From: Lachnospiraceae bacterium
GTDB taxonomy: Bacteria; Bacillota_A; Clostridia; Lachnospirales; Lachnospiraceae
Direction of reading: 5' to 3'
Length of the DNA: 6,371 bases
Assembly (NCBI GenBank): GCA_017391465.1
Contig: JAFOYH010000040.1
Coordinates: forward strand, 1 to 6,371
Position numbers and translations under genes: made by a program
Notes under the pieces: model-generated
Seen by the model: the letters and a program-made list of their open reading frames with translations, nothing else
Told to the model about the DNA's origin: nothing
Databases searched by the model: none
Shown: piece after piece, positions 5,752 through 6,371 of the stretch
Position numbering within the stretch: the first letter of the stretch is position 1
How the letters are laid out: the number at the start of each line of letters is the position of its first letter

Positions 5752-6371
5752 ATGGGAACGGGATTTGTTATTGTATGTTTGATTACGGGTGTTTTTTGGG
5801 CCAGAGAGCACATGATGACTCGGGATACAATTACTGTTCTGGCCAGAAATCCACCGGGAAAGGGGGATTCGGAGGTGCAATTGAATGCATATATTGAAGA
5901 AACCAGTTATCCGGTAGATATACAAATAAAGGAAAGAATGTATACAGAAGATGAATTGGAAGAGGTTTTTAAAAAAGGAAAGGAATGGTTGGATTCCGTT
6001 TGGCTTGGGGAAAACACAGAGGCAGAATATGTGACGAGTGACTTGTATTTTCCTGCATATATTGATGAATTTGGATTGACAGTCCGTTGGGAAGTGGAAA
6101 ATTATGTATGGATTCAATCGGATGGGAAAATCACTGAACGTGGACTTTTGGAAGAACCTCAATCGATTAACATATGTGCTGTTTTGAGTTATGGGGAAAC
6201 AGAAAAAGTTTATACATATGAAGTAAATATAGGAAAAGCAGAAACAACAAAAGATAAACATATGAAAAAAGAAATCACAGATGCATTGAATATGCTGAAT
6301 GATGAAAATCTTACAGAAGAAGAAATCTATTTACCAACAAGTTTAAATGGAGAGCAAATGTTATGGTACGT
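5752..6371 (+). CDS. Membrane-anchored Ig-like domain protein of the Tad operon, 3' partial
   Basis: An open frame runs off the right edge with 206 codons visible from the ATG at 5752. In this frame there is no other ATG, GTG or TTG after the stop at 5707-5709. Residues 4-17 (GFVIVCLITGVFWA) are a membrane anchor, and the rest should be outside the cell. Residues about 26-70 form a strand-rich segment ending in RMYTEDELEEVF. Residues about 79-162 resemble the 'atrophied' bacterial Ig-like domain: LGENTEAEYVTSDLYFP (85-101), LTVRWEVEN (109-117), SDGKITERG (123-131) and a final strand pair ICAVLSYGETEKVYTYEVNI. A second unit may start near LPTSLNGEQMLW (194-205). Function is unknown. Location 37 bases after the TadB-like gene suggests a pilus- or wall-associated part of the same machine. 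The real start may be the TTG at 5732 with an intervening frameshift. The domain likeness is from memory of the family pattern. Confidence 0.75.
   Translation, partial: MGTGFVIVCLITGVFWAREHMMTRDTITVLARNPPGKGDSEVQLNAYIEETSYPVDIQIKERMYTEDELEEVFKKGKEWLDSVWLGENTEAEYVTSDLYFPAYIDEFGLTVRWEVENYVWIQSDGKITERGLLEEPQSINICAVLSYGETEKVYTYEVNIGKAETTKDKHMKKEITDALNMLNDENLTEEEIYLPTSLNGEQMLWY

Noticed and set aside
5728..6261. Long minus-strand open frame opposite the last gene
   Set aside because: It encodes a His/Phe/Cys-rich composition without domain pattern, has no suitable ribosome binding site, and mirrors the codon bias of the plus-strand gene; it is a shadow frame.

Overview
This is a low-GC, AT-rich, fully plus-strand window that looks chromosomal and most likely comes from an anaerobic Clostridia/Lachnospiraceae-type Firmicute. 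That placement is inferred from base composition, strong AAGGAGG-type ribosome binding sites, a BofA-family gene and a monoderm-style Tad (Flp) pilus/type II secretion-like gene set. No RNA gene, insertion sequence, CRISPR array or phage gene was seen.

Region 1 (1-2554) holds two genes separated by 73 bases. The first is the 3' part of a long gene, open at the left window edge. It encodes a TPR-like helical domain, a long Asp/Glu-rich linker and a C-terminal domain that reads like a CbxX/CfqX (SpoVK-like) AAA+ ATPase whose Walker A and Walker B motifs have been lost. The second is a small membrane protein of the BofA family (pro-sigma-K processing inhibitor family), whose best start is a GTG at 2282.

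Region 2 (2555-2810) is a 256-base AT-rich intergenic stretch. It carries a perfect 13-bp inverted repeat (2650-2684) and a near-consensus sigma-A promoter (TTTACA, 17 bases, TATAAT; 2682-2710). The -35 box begins inside the right arm of the inverted repeat. This promoter probably drives the downstream operon.

Region 3 (2811 to the right edge) is the start of a Tad-type operon: a TadZ/CpaE-like protein with a degenerate nucleotide-binding site, a canonical CpaF/TadA secretion ATPase, a TadB-like polytopic membrane platform protein, and a 3'-truncated gene for a membrane-anchored protein with an Ig-like fold resembling the 'atrophied' bacterial Ig domains. The genes are tightly packed (16-base gap, 4-base overlap, then a short gap), so they should be co-transcribed. 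CpaF would power assembly, TadB would form the inner-membrane platform, TadZ would position the machine, and the anchored Ig-like protein is a candidate surface or wall-spanning component. Pilin, TadC, TadE/F and prepilin peptidase genes are not in the window and may lie downstream.

The oddest points are the two pseudo-ATPases (TPR-AAA+ and TadZ), the promoter/inverted-repeat overlap, and the start of the last gene, where a perfect ribosome binding site points to a TTG in the wrong frame.
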